Shown: positions 12,701 to 23,865, counted from the stretch's first letter. The stretch: 64,000 bases of DNA from Silurus meridionalis (GCF_014805685.1 NC_060900.1:7212450-7276449); one strand, 5' to 3'. A program made the numbers and translations. The notes: a model not told the origin generated them from the sequence alone.

Positions 12701-14472
12701 TTCACAAATTACCTTTTTTCATAAATCGGCAGAAAAAATATATCAGTCGTTATAATATTATATAGATATATATTATATTCTAAATATTGGCATCGGCCAG
12801 AGAAAAACCCATATTAGTTGACGTCTACTCTGCAGTGCACTGTACAGTTACGTTTTACGAGGGGGTATCAAAAAGTTTTGAGACTAGTTTTATAATATGC
12901 CAACAGGTGGCAGCACAAGGCTGCACGCACAGTCACAGGAAGCATCGACCTTTATAAGTCAGTGTGCTAAAAGACATCGTCCTGTGTACATTGCGAGCTA
13001 TGCAACTGGTACTATTCTGACCTCGTGCCTTACCATATCTGTGATTTCATCATGGACGGCTGGAAAAACTGGATGCTCCATGATGACAATGCACTCTCCC
13101 ACCGAGCTCTCCTCACATGCGAGTTTCTCGCCATGATCAACATGATCTCACTTCCGCACCCAATAATATGGAATAATTAATCTTATGTGTAGCTGTTTTC
13201 ACAAATACTCACACAAAATGTAATTAATCTATACTCGTATGTCACATTTACATTTTTGGGGTTTGGCAGAGGCCCTTATCCAGAGTGACCTACAGAAGTC
13301 TCAGTATAATCCTGGTACTGGTTCACTAGTGAAATCCATCAGTCTACAAATTTTTTTAAGTGTGTAAACCACTCGCTCGATTTCTCCTCTGATGAAAAGG
13401 TATCCTCAATATTATACAGCATTTATTAGAAACAATTATGCATAATCTTAACCAGACCTAGATTTCAGTTGTTATTTAATTAAAAAAGTGATATCAATAA
13501 TTGTAGGGGTGTCTATTATAAGAGTAACCCTATCCCCATTCTCTCCACAACCTCTAGCCAGTCTTGAAAGTGAGGAGACCAAAACTGCACCGGAGGAATG
13601 TATCCCTGTACCGATGCTCATTATACAGTCCCTGACAAAAGTCTTGGTTCTTATCTATTTTGTAGAAACACCTGCTATTAATCTGACTTTTAATTAATCA
13701 ATTGGTGTTAGAAATAGCTCATATGAAAAGCTAAAACCCTCCCAAATGATGTTTAATGCACTGAACTAAATTAGTTTCACTGAAAAAGGTTTTATCATTT
13801 AATCAAAACAGAAAGGTCAAATTTTGTCAAGACAAAAGTTTCGTCGCCTATACAGAAATTGAACCAATTTACTGCAAATACAAAAATCAGAAAATTAAGT
13901 AGTGGTGCTGCGAGATCCAAATTTAATATCTTGTATGACTTCCATGAGCTTGAAGGACTGCATCCATGTGGTTTTGCAGTTGATGTGAAGGTCTAGTGTT
14001 TATAAACACCTGAGACCTAATTGATCCATTATTAGTCACAGGTGAAGCTCATATGACAAGGCGACAACACTTATGTCTTCGCAAAAATTGACTCAATGGG
14101 ATTTACCAAGCTGTGAATAATAGAATACTTTTTTGACAGTTTCGTTTTGCACTGAAACATTATTACAAAAGCTGTTGGGATTAAAATGAGCCATTTCTTG
14201 TAAAAAAAATCTTGATAAGAAATATATTTCAGCGGCACTTCAGGTCAATTTGTATACAAGCGACAAGACTTTTGTCAGAGACTGTAGATGTCATTTATTC
14301 AGCACTCACTCTTGAATTGGCTGCTGACATGGTGGTTGTCTCCGGAGTGTGCTTCATCGTAGTGATCCTGTAGCTGGTAGAAGGACTGCAGATCTTTCAG
14401 ACACAGTGGGCAAAGGAAGCCTTCCTTCACTATGGTCGAGTCGTCCAACTGAGCAGTGTAACTGGAGGCCAT
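5689..14472 (-). CDS. rbsn: Rabenosyn-5 (FYVE-finger Rab4/Rab5 effector), 11 coding exons
   Basis: Rabenosyn-5 binds PtdIns3P on early endosomes, links Rab5 and Rab4 to Vps45 and EHD proteins and drives endosome fusion and recycling. Coding exons in transcript order are 14472-14310, 11792-11661, 11498-11398, 11299-11254, 11166-11005, 10837-10575, 9816-9746, 8432-8346, 8234-8132, 7646-7542 and 6750-5689. All phases join and give 764 residues (human about 784). Domains: C2H2 finger with C21, C24, H37, H42; basic coiled region with [12 protein letters not shown] around 109-120; FYVE finger 156-265; helical hairpin about 465-500 (Rab4-binding region in the family); six NPF motifs (N at 611, 627, 649, 669, 682, 697) for EHD proteins; C-terminal hairpin about 715-752 (Rab5-binding region). 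The ATG begins MASSYTAQ just ahead of the finger. The gene appears intact; near-certain by direct resemblance to the vertebrate protein. Confidence 0.96.
7682..8066. mobile_element. Tc1-type MITE, 385 bp, in rbsn intron between exons 9 and 10
   Basis: Left end CTATATGGCCAAAAGT pairs with right end ACTTTTGGCTTCATAG; the left subterminal region GGGCACCTGACCATTACAC is a family hallmark. The inside retains a worn transposase-derived stretch (GCATGACAATGCC and following). Same family as 5225-5440 and 45632-46108. Confidence 0.75.
8925..9115 (+). mobile_element. Possible LTR terminal fragment
   Basis: T-rich sequence with many GTTT and CCTG words ends in AATAAATATCATGGACTTT, the layout of an R-U5 region with a poly(A) signal in fish LTR elements. 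No second LTR or coding region is seen. Tentative. Confidence 0.3.
9158..9467 (+). mobile_element. Internally deleted Tc1-like transposon in rbsn intron between exons 7 and 8
   Basis: The sequence contains phrases typical of an abundant fish Tc1 transposase ORF, including GACGACTGGGTCAGAGCGTC near the N-terminal domain and GTCAGGACTGTTTTGGCAGC from the 3' end, with the middle missing. The reading frame is broken. The same family is represented at 51023-51330, 54484-55080 and 55866-57150. Confidence 0.75.
11005..11166 (-). CDS. rbsn: rbsn exon 5: core of the FYVE domain
   Basis: Encodes the WVND start of the FYVE finger (W156), zinc pair C165/C168, the PtdIns3P-binding RRHHCR motif (177-182), C184 and CRKC (189-192). 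The final zinc pair C261/C264 comes from the next exon after a serine-rich insertion (about 203-256), an arrangement characteristic of rabenosyn. No key residue is missing. Confidence 0.95.
12858..13172 (+). mobile_element. mariner-type transposase remnant in rbsn intron 1
   Basis: Begins GAGGGGGTATCAAAAAGTTT, a mariner-like terminus. Later translation contains [20 protein letters not shown], matching the HDNAPxH catalytic block of mariner transposases. The element is heavily deleted. Confidence 0.65.
13242..13330 (-). repeat. SINE tail fragment
   Basis: Contains TTTGGCAGAGGCCCTTATCC followed by AGAGTGACCTACAG, the reverse complement of the 3' tail seen in the complete SINE at 60419-60612. 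Only the tail and some adjoining sequence remain. Confidence 0.6.
13624..14286. mobile_element. 663-bp inverted-repeat DNA transposon beside rbsn exon 1 donor
   Basis: Left end TACAGTCCCTGACAAAAGTC and right end, reversed, TACAGTCTCTGACAAAAGTC pair at 19 of 20 positions, continuing to about 23 bp; the TA at each outer end suits a Tc1/mariner-type insertion. The interior is AT-rich with no intact ORF. It lies wholly in rbsn intron 1, ending 23 bp from the exon. Confidence 0.8.
14310..14472 (-). CDS. rbsn: rbsn first coding exon: C2H2 finger
   Basis: Encodes residues 1-54 and the first base of Ser55. Zinc ligands CPLC at 21-24 and H37/H42 (DHYDEAH) are complete. Donor GTGAGT is at 14309-14304. 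An inverted-repeat transposon ends at 14286, only 17 bp beyond that donor hexamer. The start codon is preceded by 5' UTR that may continue upstream or be spliced to a non-coding exon. Confidence 0.93.
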
Positions 14473-15486
14473 ATGGTCGGCGGATGTCAGAACAGACGTG
14501 CTGGATGGGTTATAGTGGAGAAGATGGCACTAGTAGGTCGTGCCACACCTGAACAACCCGAAGTCTCTCCATTGTTAGATTAACACGATTAGGGTGACAA
14601 GAAACCTAAATGTGGAAGACAGAAATACAGATCAAAGAAAGTCATGATGTTTTTACTTATTTGTTTTTTTTATGCTATGCTATGTTTACGGTGTCATTCT
14701 CTATTCTGCAGAATTGGTTCACATATAAAAAAAAAACCTTCTAGGATTGTTATAATAAACACTATTTTACATCTTTAGTTCTGTAATCTGTCCTTTTCCT
14801 GGTAACTGGTTCCTCAAACAATGTTCATTTAAACTCTATACCTGTAGTTTCTCCTTCAAATATATTTTGGGAATAAACAAAAGACCTAGTTTCATCTGCT
14901 ACTGTATTTCATATAAACCTTGGATTCACCATTGTTGCAGAGATGGACCTAGTGCAACTCCTCCATCAAGCATCTTAACCTTAACACCTAATCCATCCGG
15001 GTCTTTTGGTGCTCTTATGCCGGTTCAACAAACACACATGCATGTTCACGTTCTTTCCTGTTCGGAAACGAGTTCCTATGATGACCTGCCCATAATTAGC
15101 TAGCTAGCTAAATGGCGCTTAGCTTACAGTGATTTAAACATAGCTAGGCTGTAATGAGAAAAATATATATTAATATTATTTTTGTTAACTCTAAATTATG
15201 ATGTTTAGAGTCATATAAAGTGAAAACACTGCTCAGGCTGGGGCTGTAGTCCGCATTGTCACTGATGCCGTTACAATCAAACCGCAATAATACAGCAAGC
15301 GCTGTAATCAACAAGCTGCTGTGGTAAAAAAGATGCAAAAATAAACCCACCTCTGACAAAAGAGCGTCCTAAATAACACCGAAAAAAAGCTATTGCCTTT
15401 TTTTTTTTTTTTTAGCTGTAAATAAACTGACAGCTCGTAACAAGAGAACTCCAACTGGATCAGACTGAGAGGTATTTTTCCCCTAC

Positions 15487-15557
15487 CTGTATTAGGGGAA
15501 AACCCCGCCTCCTCTGTATGATTGGTTAATACTGACAAGACTTTTTATTTGGATTGG
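15487..15557 (-). promoter_or_regulatory. rbsn: Probable rbsn promoter and 5' non-coding exon
   Basis: On the minus strand there are two CCAAT boxes (ATTGG at 15521-15525 and 15553-15557), a GC box (CCCCGCCTCC at 15503-15512) and then a good splice donor, ACAG followed by GTAGGG, at 15487/15486. This would be a short non-coding first exon joined to the exon holding the ATG. The core elements are visible; the exon itself is inference and no transcript can be seen. Confidence 0.4.
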
Positions 15558-15686
15558 TTAGCAATGGTATGTACTCCAGGATGGGCGAATCCTGGAACAG
15601 TAGGTGGGATTTACACCGAAACGGGTAGTTAAAGAAGATCATCTAGTCCCGATAAAAGGGTATAGGCCCATGCTGGTCATAAGGTG

Positions 15687-15696
15687 GTCACGTGAT
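15687..15696. promoter_or_regulatory. CLEAR/TFEB-like E-box upstream of rbsn
   Basis: GTCACGTGAT differs at one base from the CLEAR consensus GTCACGTGAC recognised by TFEB/TFE3/MITF, regulators of endolysosomal genes. It lies about 130 bp beyond the CCAAT boxes of the putative rbsn promoter. Confidence 0.35.
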
Positions 15697-15910
15697 CCAC
15701 GTCAGTTATGGTATCACGAAAGGGACAAACAGATTTTCGTAGGTATTCAGGTCCATGTATTGATAAAAGGTAATATAGAAGAAGGCAGAATATGTGCGTT
15801 TTTCTAACAAATAATGAAACTGCTTAATGTGGATTAAGTATACATGCTTATAGGGTACATACCTTATTAATTAAACTTATCTATTATTCTATTATATACA
15901 AGCATGTAAT

Positions 15911-16009
15911 TGTCGTGTATATATAGTTCTCTTATTATCTCTATATGTCGTGTATATATAGTTCTCTTATTATCTCTATATGTCGTGTATATATAGTTCT
16001 CTTATATCT
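15911..16009. repeat. 35-bp tandem repeat, about 2.8 units
   Basis: Units start TGTCGTGTATATATAGTTCT at 15911, 15946 and 15981 and are virtually identical over 35 bp; the third is incomplete. Surrounding sequence is AT-rich. Confidence 0.9.
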
Positions 16010-16309
16010 TATTAGTTCATGCAGTATAAACCACTAATGAATTATTGTGTTATCCATTAACATTGTTTATGTAAAATATTGCTTATTGTGCAAGTGACCT
16101 TATTTAAAAATATTTTAAAAGATTTAATTGTAGATATCGAGATTATAAATAATATATATAATATTATAATGTCTTATTTATATTATACTTACCAAAAGAA
16201 ATCTTATATTAGGCAGCACAACTACTTATATAAACGGTATAAGCCCCGCCCACTTATTATCTCCTGTGACGTAACCAACTGTTTACTTGGTGCGCTGCTG
16301 TACAATGTT

Positions 16310-16420
16310 TAATGGTATAAACCAGGGTGTCAAACTCATTTTCACTGAGGGCCACATCAGCAGATGTAACTTTGAGGCAGTATAAATGTAGCTAAATTTA
16401 ACTAAATGTAATGAAAAATA
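16310..16420 (+). repeat. Dispersed repeat fragment
   Basis: CCAGGGTGTCAAACTCATTT followed by GAGGGCCACAT is a phrase found in a very common vertebrate/fish dispersed DNA repeat. Only the terminal part is recognisable. Confidence 0.4.
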
Positions 16421-18149
16421 AATGCAACTACTCCTTAATGTTAAATAACTCTGGATTTGTATTATTCAACTTAAAAATATTACATATATATTTGCATACA
16501 TGTAAAAAGAAATGTTTGCTTGTTGCCCTGTTATAAACCCTTTTAATTTGTCAGCTTATGAAACCTACATTACTCCATCAATCAACAATCAAACTATCCA
16601 AGTGAATAAGGATAAATAACAAGGTATGACAACTTTGTTCTTAACCAACTCCAACCAACAATTGTGAGCTGCATGTGTGACAGGTGTAGCATTTTACATA
16701 AACAAAATGTATGTAAAATGTATGTTTGTTTCTTCTGCATAAACAAACGCAATTTGCCCTTGAATTCTTGCAAAAGTAAAATTGGAGGTTATTATAACAC
16801 CAAATTACTAAGTGTGAAATTGCATGTACAATAAGTACATATAAATCTAATAGTCAACAAACTTTCATCCATACAGTGTATATGTAAGAAACTGTGTGAA
16901 AGCTGCATAACCACGAGATGGCGCTGTATACTTAAATAATCACCATGAATGGTTTGGGTCGCCAGTTTGTAGAAATGTTTCACCCTCCTATACCCCAAGG
17001 GGTCAAGTTGACCCTTTTCAATGTTTAACGTCTGTAAATACATGATTTACATTTTTTCGGTTTAGTTTTTAATGACTTTTCCTGATTTATTCGAGACATG
17101 AAAATAAATCTAAAAATATAAAGTAAAGGTATATATACGTCACTTGTTTTAATGAAATATGGAAGCAAAATTAAGATTTAGTACAGTTTACATTTAAACA
17201 GTTTCCCTGTGAGATAAATAAAATATTCTGGTTCTGATTCATCTCAGTTTGAAATCTAGTGTTATCCTCAATAAACAATATTCGTGTGAAGTCTCAGTGT
17301 CAGACAGTCGAAGCTATAACTCACACTATCATTTATATTGCTTAGCAGACGACTCATTTCGTGCTGCTGGAGAACAGAAACACTGTCACTTCTTCAGAGT
17401 ATTGTGGATTGCTTGAAGGGCATTCGCTCTAAGTGTTGATATTGATCCTACACCCAAGCACACACTGCTGATTATTTTTACTTGTCTGGGCATGTGAAAG
17501 AAAGTGTTATGTTATCATACACCTGCATGACCACCTAACATGTCTGGTTGTTTCGGATGAAACTTTTCTCCAAAAAGATTGGGTTTGTTTTCAGGACATG
17601 ATGCAACAAGGATAGAAAAAGACTGCTATGTTTTGACTAAACACTTGTTTTCTTATTAATGAATATTTATTCCTATTATTCCTATTTAAGGATTTTTATT
17701 TGATCTAGACCTTTCAAATCTTTGCTTCACTACATATTCTAGATAATCCATTATCCATGCATCTATATACTGCTTTTTAACCTGTTGATAATGTTTTTTT
17801 TAAACATAAACATCCAGTAGAGATGTTTACTATAAACTAATATTAGGGGTAGTATAGTGTAGGGTAACAATAATATCAGTGTTAATGATTTCAGGTATAT
17901 TAAATAGCAATCAAACATCATTCATTGACTTGAAGCAGAAAATGTACTGATTGCATTTGTTTAGTTAAAAGTTTCATTTACTGCTCAGATTTCAAGCTAT
18001 AGCCACTAAATCTGATAACTCGGAACTCTGTCCTAAAACGACTTGATTTTATACCAAATCTGATTTTATTTTTATTCCAGGACCTTTCCTTAGACACAAT
18101 TCTTTTAAAGCTTGCCTTTGCTTTGAAAAAAAATCTGAGAGTCTATTTC

Positions 18150-18600
18150 TTCATTTCTTCTCTCTTACTTCTTCTCAGGTTGGCTTTGCGATACTTGTGG
18201 ACTACATCTTTTAAATAGTGCCACATTTTCTCACTGGAACTGAGATCAGGACTGGAACACTGTGAGGACATTTTACTTTTATATACTTTACAGTATATAT
18301 CTTGCTTCTATCATAACAAGATGCCCAGTCCCTGCTGAACAGACGCATTCACACAGCATGATGTTGCTTCTAAATGTATTTTTTTTAAAGGTTTTGCCCC
18401 TTAAAAAATCTGACAGAATCTTTTTGTTCATTTCTGCTGTTTGTCATGCAATCTTCCACCCACCATACAGCACTAAGATGCCATGTTTATCCTCTTCTAT
18501 ATAGCTTTTTTCTATGAGCTCAAACGTGTCTAGGAGTGGCTACTGTTCTAATGATTGACAGGTAAGAGGAGACATGGCGTTCCTTCCACCCTAAAATGTT
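18150..18600 (-). mobile_element. Diverged Tc1-like remnant
   Basis: Contains CACAGCATGATGTTGC, the reverse complement of a block common in Tc1-like transposase genes, and TCTAGGAGTGGCTACTGTTC, which resembles another. Frames are destroyed. Moderate to weak call. Confidence 0.4.
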
Positions 18601-21578
18601 GCTCCATTCATTGGTTTCCATTTAGATTGAGTTAAAATATGTAGAATAAGTTATCCCAGCTTTCCTTCAGTAAGCACTTTATGACTCTAAACAAGGAGTG
18701 AATCTTGGTTTAGTCAAGTTACAATAAAAAATATTAATTGAAAGATGAATTTATTTGCTTTACTTCATTCTGTAAGTAATACTAACCCACTATCGCAATT
18801 TAAATAACTAAAAACATTAGATTGTTGTTATTGCCATATTTCAAGTACCATATCCTTCCTGCATTCATAAAAACCTACATATCTTCACTCTAAATATATA
18901 AGTTTTTACTTTGTATAACTCCTGTAATGTTTTCCAAAAGCACAGTATAATAAATCCTCCATTATGGAGTCTCCAGTGTCAGTTCTTTATTACAGTCTCT
19001 ATAATAAATAGAGGCTGTAGAGGAACCTGTTTATATTTGCAAACTCATGTGATAACTTGAACTGGCTAATTTATCTTACATTATTAAATAGAATATTAAA
19101 GGATAAAACATACTGTGTGTTGTTTAATTCAGAAAATTTGCAAATGGTACAGTATGAGCAGAATATAAGTCTTTAGGATGAGCTATTATGATTCTGGAAA
19201 GGATCAACCAGTTGTTGGTTATTTGTCTGTAGCAGAAAACATATCATACACGTTCGTTTTGTGGTTACACATTATGTATATACGTCATTTCCTTTGATAG
19301 ATAATCTTTTTCAAGTGGCCAACAGCTGTTTTCGACAGTTGGTCCTTACCTAACACTTTCTACACAAACACGGCCACAGGCAAGATATAGCAGAAAAAAT
19401 ACATTACATTAAAAGAAGATCTGGAAATGCTGGATGAATACAAATGATGCCCTTCATGCTTTATGAACAGTTTGTCCGAGTAAGAAATAATCTACTCTAT
19501 CCTTTTGTGTAGTTGTTATATTTTGGAATAAAACACCTCCATCTGCTGATGGAAATTCAGAGAATCAGTCCATTCTGCTTCCCATGAGACACTTTTTTGT
19601 GTGACTTTGTCTTTTTTAACGCTGGCAGATCAAAAAGGCGCCAGACTGATGAGCAGTCCACTCCCTTCACACCCCAACCACAGCCTCGTTCCTTTCAACC
19701 TCGCACTTTTTCTCCTTTACCACCATTCTCTTAGTAGAAAAAAGGTAAAAGAATTAACACTCCTAAGTGTTCTGTATCTCTTATCTGACTAGTTAAAAAA
19801 GGGAGTTCTAGATATTTTTTTTGATTTTTGATTTAATCAAGATGATCACGTTGCTTGCTAGAACCTTATTCGTGGTTAGAGAACCTTTGAGTAAGCTATG
19901 AAGCCTTGAATATAATAAAGAACCTATGATTGTTTTCTCTTTTTTCTTTTACTCTTTTTTGAATGCTGTTTTATTTTTTAGTTTACAATTTGAACAGACA
20001 TGCCAGATTAATACCAGATATATTTTTAATTGTTAATATTTCTAATGCTGCTCTACAACTGGAAACAATGTTGTTTCTTTCTCCTCATTATAAAACTGTG
20101 GTTATATATAAACCAGTGAAATAATCCAACTGCTTGTAGATGCTCTGATGTAAAGGAGAAGGATTAAAATCTTTAAAAAATAAAAATAATTGTTGTGTTT
20201 TTTTTTGTTGTTGTTTGGAATTGAATGAGTTTTGGGGTTATTTTGTGTTTTACTGATTTAAAGATAGAGCTTATTAATTAAATATATAGCCTTGTTCATC
20301 TAAAACAAACTTAGTCCACATTATTTGAAAATTGATGCTGATCTTAAATCCACAGTGCCTTTAAAACAGCATCAACATAAAGAGCTGGACTTGGTAATAA
20401 TCCTGACAGCTGTGCAGACTGATTAGGCAAACCTGTGAACCATGCTGGTTAGATTCATGTGAAACGGACCCTCATTAGGCTACATGAAATGGCTTTTAGA
20501 TATTACAGAGAACAGAAGTCAAAAAGCTCCTGCTAGTTACCGCCTACACGTCAGCAGTGCTAGCAGAAATCTCACATTAATCACAGTGATATAGCTAAAG
20601 CTGAACAAATGCTTAAAATCCAAATTACAAAAAGGTGGGGGGAAAAAACAGAGAAGATAAAGAGAAGGTGTGGGTGGAAATGTGATGCTTCTATATATGA
20701 AGGGGAAAAAGCATCTGAGTTATGGTGTGATGTTGTGATGAATGTTTGAGCATATCGAACAATCTGCCAGTACAGATTTGAGTGTAAACACTAATGATTT
20801 CTTTAACAGTGCAGTTAATTTACTGTAACAATATCAGTGCAGTAGACATTTTTGGTGCTTGATAGGAGCTACCACTACTATATGGCACTCCAGGACTCAT
20901 CGACTGAACAGGTTGTTTACTGGGATTGAGTATAATTATGCAGGACACATACAACGCAAAATTGGTCACATGACTGGAATTGATTTGAATTCATTATTGT
21001 AACAGCAACACATTCTTCTTGGTTAAATATGTTTCAGCTCAGAGGTACTTGATGGTCAGTACCTCAACCTGTCATACCAACAGATGGTTTACGAAAGTGT
21101 ACAAATGGGTCAACAATGGCCAAACAAATACAGGTATCAGAAATTAGACAAATAATGGTCAACATCATTCCTGAGATATGATCATGGCTGGTTTTGCTGT
21201 GTTTATCACCATTAATACTCAGTAACCAAATAGGGGGCAGATGAATCATCAAACCTTTGCTTTTTGGACCTGGGACATTCATTGATACCCATATGTTTGT
21301 CTCAGTGTGAGGCCTTGCACTGATATAATTATTAAGTGCAGGTAGATTACACTATATTATACTTAAATTTAATCTTTATCTTAATATAACCTTAAGGAGA
21401 AATGTTTGATTTTTTTAATAAAAATTGCAGTTTTTGTAAAAATTTAATAAAAAAATAAATAAAATAGTTTTTCAGATGTTTCAACAATCAGATATCTCCA
21501 AAAGATCAAAATTGCCAGATATCCTTGTGGGGACATTTGATCTCACAAAGATATAGAATCACTCACTCAACCACCCAC

Positions 21579-21630
21579 TCTCTCTCGCTCTCTATTTTTC
21601 TCTCTTTCTCTCTTTCTCTCTTTCTCTCTC

Positions 21631-21688
<58 letters not shown>
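21579..21688. repeat. (CT)n-rich tract followed by (CA)n microsatellite
   Basis: CT/TTTC-rich sequence from 21579 to 21632 leads into 56 bp of perfect CA (21633-21688). Read on the trh strand this is a GT-rich tract just beyond a candidate poly(A) signal. Confidence 0.95.
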
Positions 21689-21689
<1 letters not shown>

Positions 21690-21740
21690 TGCTAGTCTTT
21701 GGTCGAAAGGGTGCTTCCAGTCGTTTGGCATCAAAAGCAT

Positions 21741-21746
21741 TTTATT
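21741..21746 (-). terminator. trh: Candidate trh poly(A) signal
   Basis: TTTATT on the plus strand is AATAAA on the trh strand, about 660 bp after the trh stop codon, and is followed about 55 bp later by a long GT-rich tract, which would serve as a downstream element. Alternatives are AATAAA equivalents at 22185-22190 and 21998-22003. Confidence 0.4.
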
Positions 21747-22404
21747 GTACAGCAATAACTGCAATTTACATGTGTGCTGTAGATCCACTGAAAGGGGAAA
21801 AATCATTTACAGATTGACAAGCTCTCCAACTCATGCAGGCGTATAGTGTAGAAAAATAATTCAGTACGACCCTGTTTTGCAAGGGAGTGTATTGTACATA
21901 AGGTAGACATTACTAACACATGGGACTGGTAAGGGAAAAGCGGAAAGTGGTGCAGTTTGAGCGTTGCGTCTCCACATGAGATATTACCGGCGTTTAGTTT
22001 ATTATATGGGATAAGAGATATTCATGTTGGAGTTAATTCTACTTAAGATGTCCTCAAATTAATATAAATTCCGGCTCTTTGGCTAAACTAGCGAGAGAGA
22101 GAGGTGTCTCGGACAGGCTGTTCGAGGTCTAGCAGTTGTGCGTAATATGGACACTTTTACGCACAGTGTTACTCCGCGTTCCTCTTTATTTAAATCGTAT
22201 ATAGAACTGTAAATGACCCCAAATTGACAAATATTTAACTAATTAAAAGTCAGACAACGTCACGAGGTGCTACATATGTTGTATGCGAAACAGCTGGCAC
22301 ATATCTCATGTGGTGCGTTAAGGGCAAAGGTGGAAAAGAAACTGTACCCTATGTGAATGAATGATTATTTCTTTTCATTTCTCGCCACAGTGCACGTGTG
22401 TAGC

Positions 22405-23865
22405 CTACTGAATCCCCTCCAGCTCTTCCTGCGCACTCAAGCGCTTGCCGGGGTGCTGTCTTTTCTCCATTGCGCGCCTCTGCTTCACTTCATTGAGCAT
22501 CTGGAGCAGAAGACTGGCTTTACTGCAGCTTGGCATACCACACGGATTTCCAGCGGACACTTCCAAGGGGTCTAAGAGCCTTTTCCCGGGATGCTGCCGT
22601 TTTTCCAGGTCCAACAAGTCCACCGCGCTTGCTGCGCCCTCTTCCTCCTCTTCTTCCTCCTCCTCATCCTCCGTCGCCGCCTCGCGCCTTCCTGGATGCT
22701 GGCGCTTGTCGTACGCGTCGTAGCGCTTCCCCGGGTGTTGCCTCTTAGACAGCACGCTCAGCAGGTCGCTTTGAAGCGACGTCGGATTTTCCGGCGCCGC
22801 GCGCTTGCCCGGATGTTGCCGTCGCTGGAGCTCGACGAAAAAGTCCGAGTCGTCTTCGCGTTTTCCGGGATGCTGCCGCTTTTGAATCGCGTATTCCTCT
22901 TCGTAATCGTCCGAGTCGCGCTTTCCTGGGTGCTGCCTCTTGCCCGGGTGTTGCCTTTTCACCAACCAGTCTGGCTGATTCGGAAACAGGTCTGGACACA
23001 CACACACACAATGGTATAAAGAAAATGCAATGAGTTTGGGGGTTGTAAGTGTTTGAGTATCAACAAGTTCCATCCCCATAGGCAAAGAAAGAGAGAGCAC
23101 ATTTTCCATGCCCATCTCATGCGCTAGAAGATTGTACAAGAACCAGAAGCCTCTTAAAAATAAAGGTATCAAACTGTTATTTTCCTTTTTAATTCCTTTA
23201 ATTTCTGTGAACCCCAGGCACCCATTGAAGCTTAAATAAAAATACTTAAATATAATTTTATACTAAAGACGGAAAACACGCACCATTTAAGGCACCACTA
23301 CATAGACAGTTTGGTGCTCTTATAGTTTTTCAGGGTTTTTTCCCCCCAATGATAGGAAAAAGATTACACCCCTTCAATGATTTAAAATTCAGTTTAACAA
23401 TTCGATTTTAATAAAAAAAAAACATATGTAGGAGAAATAACACGGATATATTCCAAAATGTTAGATGGATACGTAAACTTTGTTATGCCTTATAAAATTA
23501 GCCTAATCAGTCTCAGTTTTATTTTAATTAAATGCTATATGCTGTAAGTACTGGTTGACATTTCCTAATGAAATAGAATCACACTAAATGAAAAGTTTCT
23601 TGTGTGTGTGTGTTGTGCGTAAAGCTCGTGCGTTTCAGCTCCGGCTTGTAAAAGTCTACGGCAAATGGCTGCAAATGTAACGCGCACCGTTTGCGCTCTC
23701 GTCCTCCTCCAGTTTTTGCAGGAAGGACCGAAGCAGATGACCCTCTGCGCGCTGTAATACCTCGTCCAGAGTGGGATTTTCTCCACCAGAATCACTCGGG
23801 ACATTTTGGCACTGGATGCTGAACACCGCTAATGAGACGAGGATGAGGAGACACACCGCCCTCAT
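22405..23865 (-). CDS. trh: Prepro-thyrotropin-releasing hormone, 2 coding exons
   Basis: The precursor yields pyroGlu-His-Pro-NH2, the hypothalamic TRH tripeptide. Coding exon 1 is 23865-23688 (59 codons plus one base) and coding exon 2 is 22991-22405; the split codon gives Asp60, and total length is 254 residues. It begins MRAVCLLILVSLAVFS, a clear signal peptide. Eight progenitor units flanked by dibasic sites have Gln at 73, 79, 99, 118, 144, 157, 192 and 238; the first two are directly adjacent and share a KR, the unit at 157 reads QHPGRR and the one at 118 is preceded by RR. Gly supplies the amide. An acidic run of nine Glu lies at 169-177. The donor after coding exon 1 is GTGCGC (weak) and the acceptor of exon 2 is preceded by a TG repeat. 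A longer open frame starting at 23172 is intronic and not used. Very secure. Confidence 0.97.

Larger units (their letters stand above)
15810..21560. other. rbsn-trh intergenic region
   Basis: AT-rich sequence without supportable coding exons. It holds the 35-bp tandem repeat, the repeat fragment near 16310 and a diverged Tc1-like remnant about 18150-18600. 16232-16275 contains a GC box (CCCCGCCCAC) and TGACGTAA, which could be a promoter or part of a repeat. The rest shows nothing recognisable. Confidence 0.5.

Noticed and set aside
15604..15807. 67-aa open frame upstream of rbsn
   Set aside because: Lies in promoter-proximal sequence, opposite strand, no family resemblance.
15921..16009. 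CRISPR-like array
   Set aside because: Repeats are contiguous with no spacers, AT-rich, in a vertebrate genome; it is a plain tandem repeat.
22445..23019. Plus-strand open frames opposite the trh exon
   Set aside because: They are antisense shadows created by the GC-rich repeated progenitor codons; no domain or splice context.
22405..23172. Single long open frame starting at 23172 for the TRH precursor
   Set aside because: Its N-terminal part is intronic. The acceptor at 22992-22994 and the exon at 23688-23881 restore a signal peptide and correct phase.
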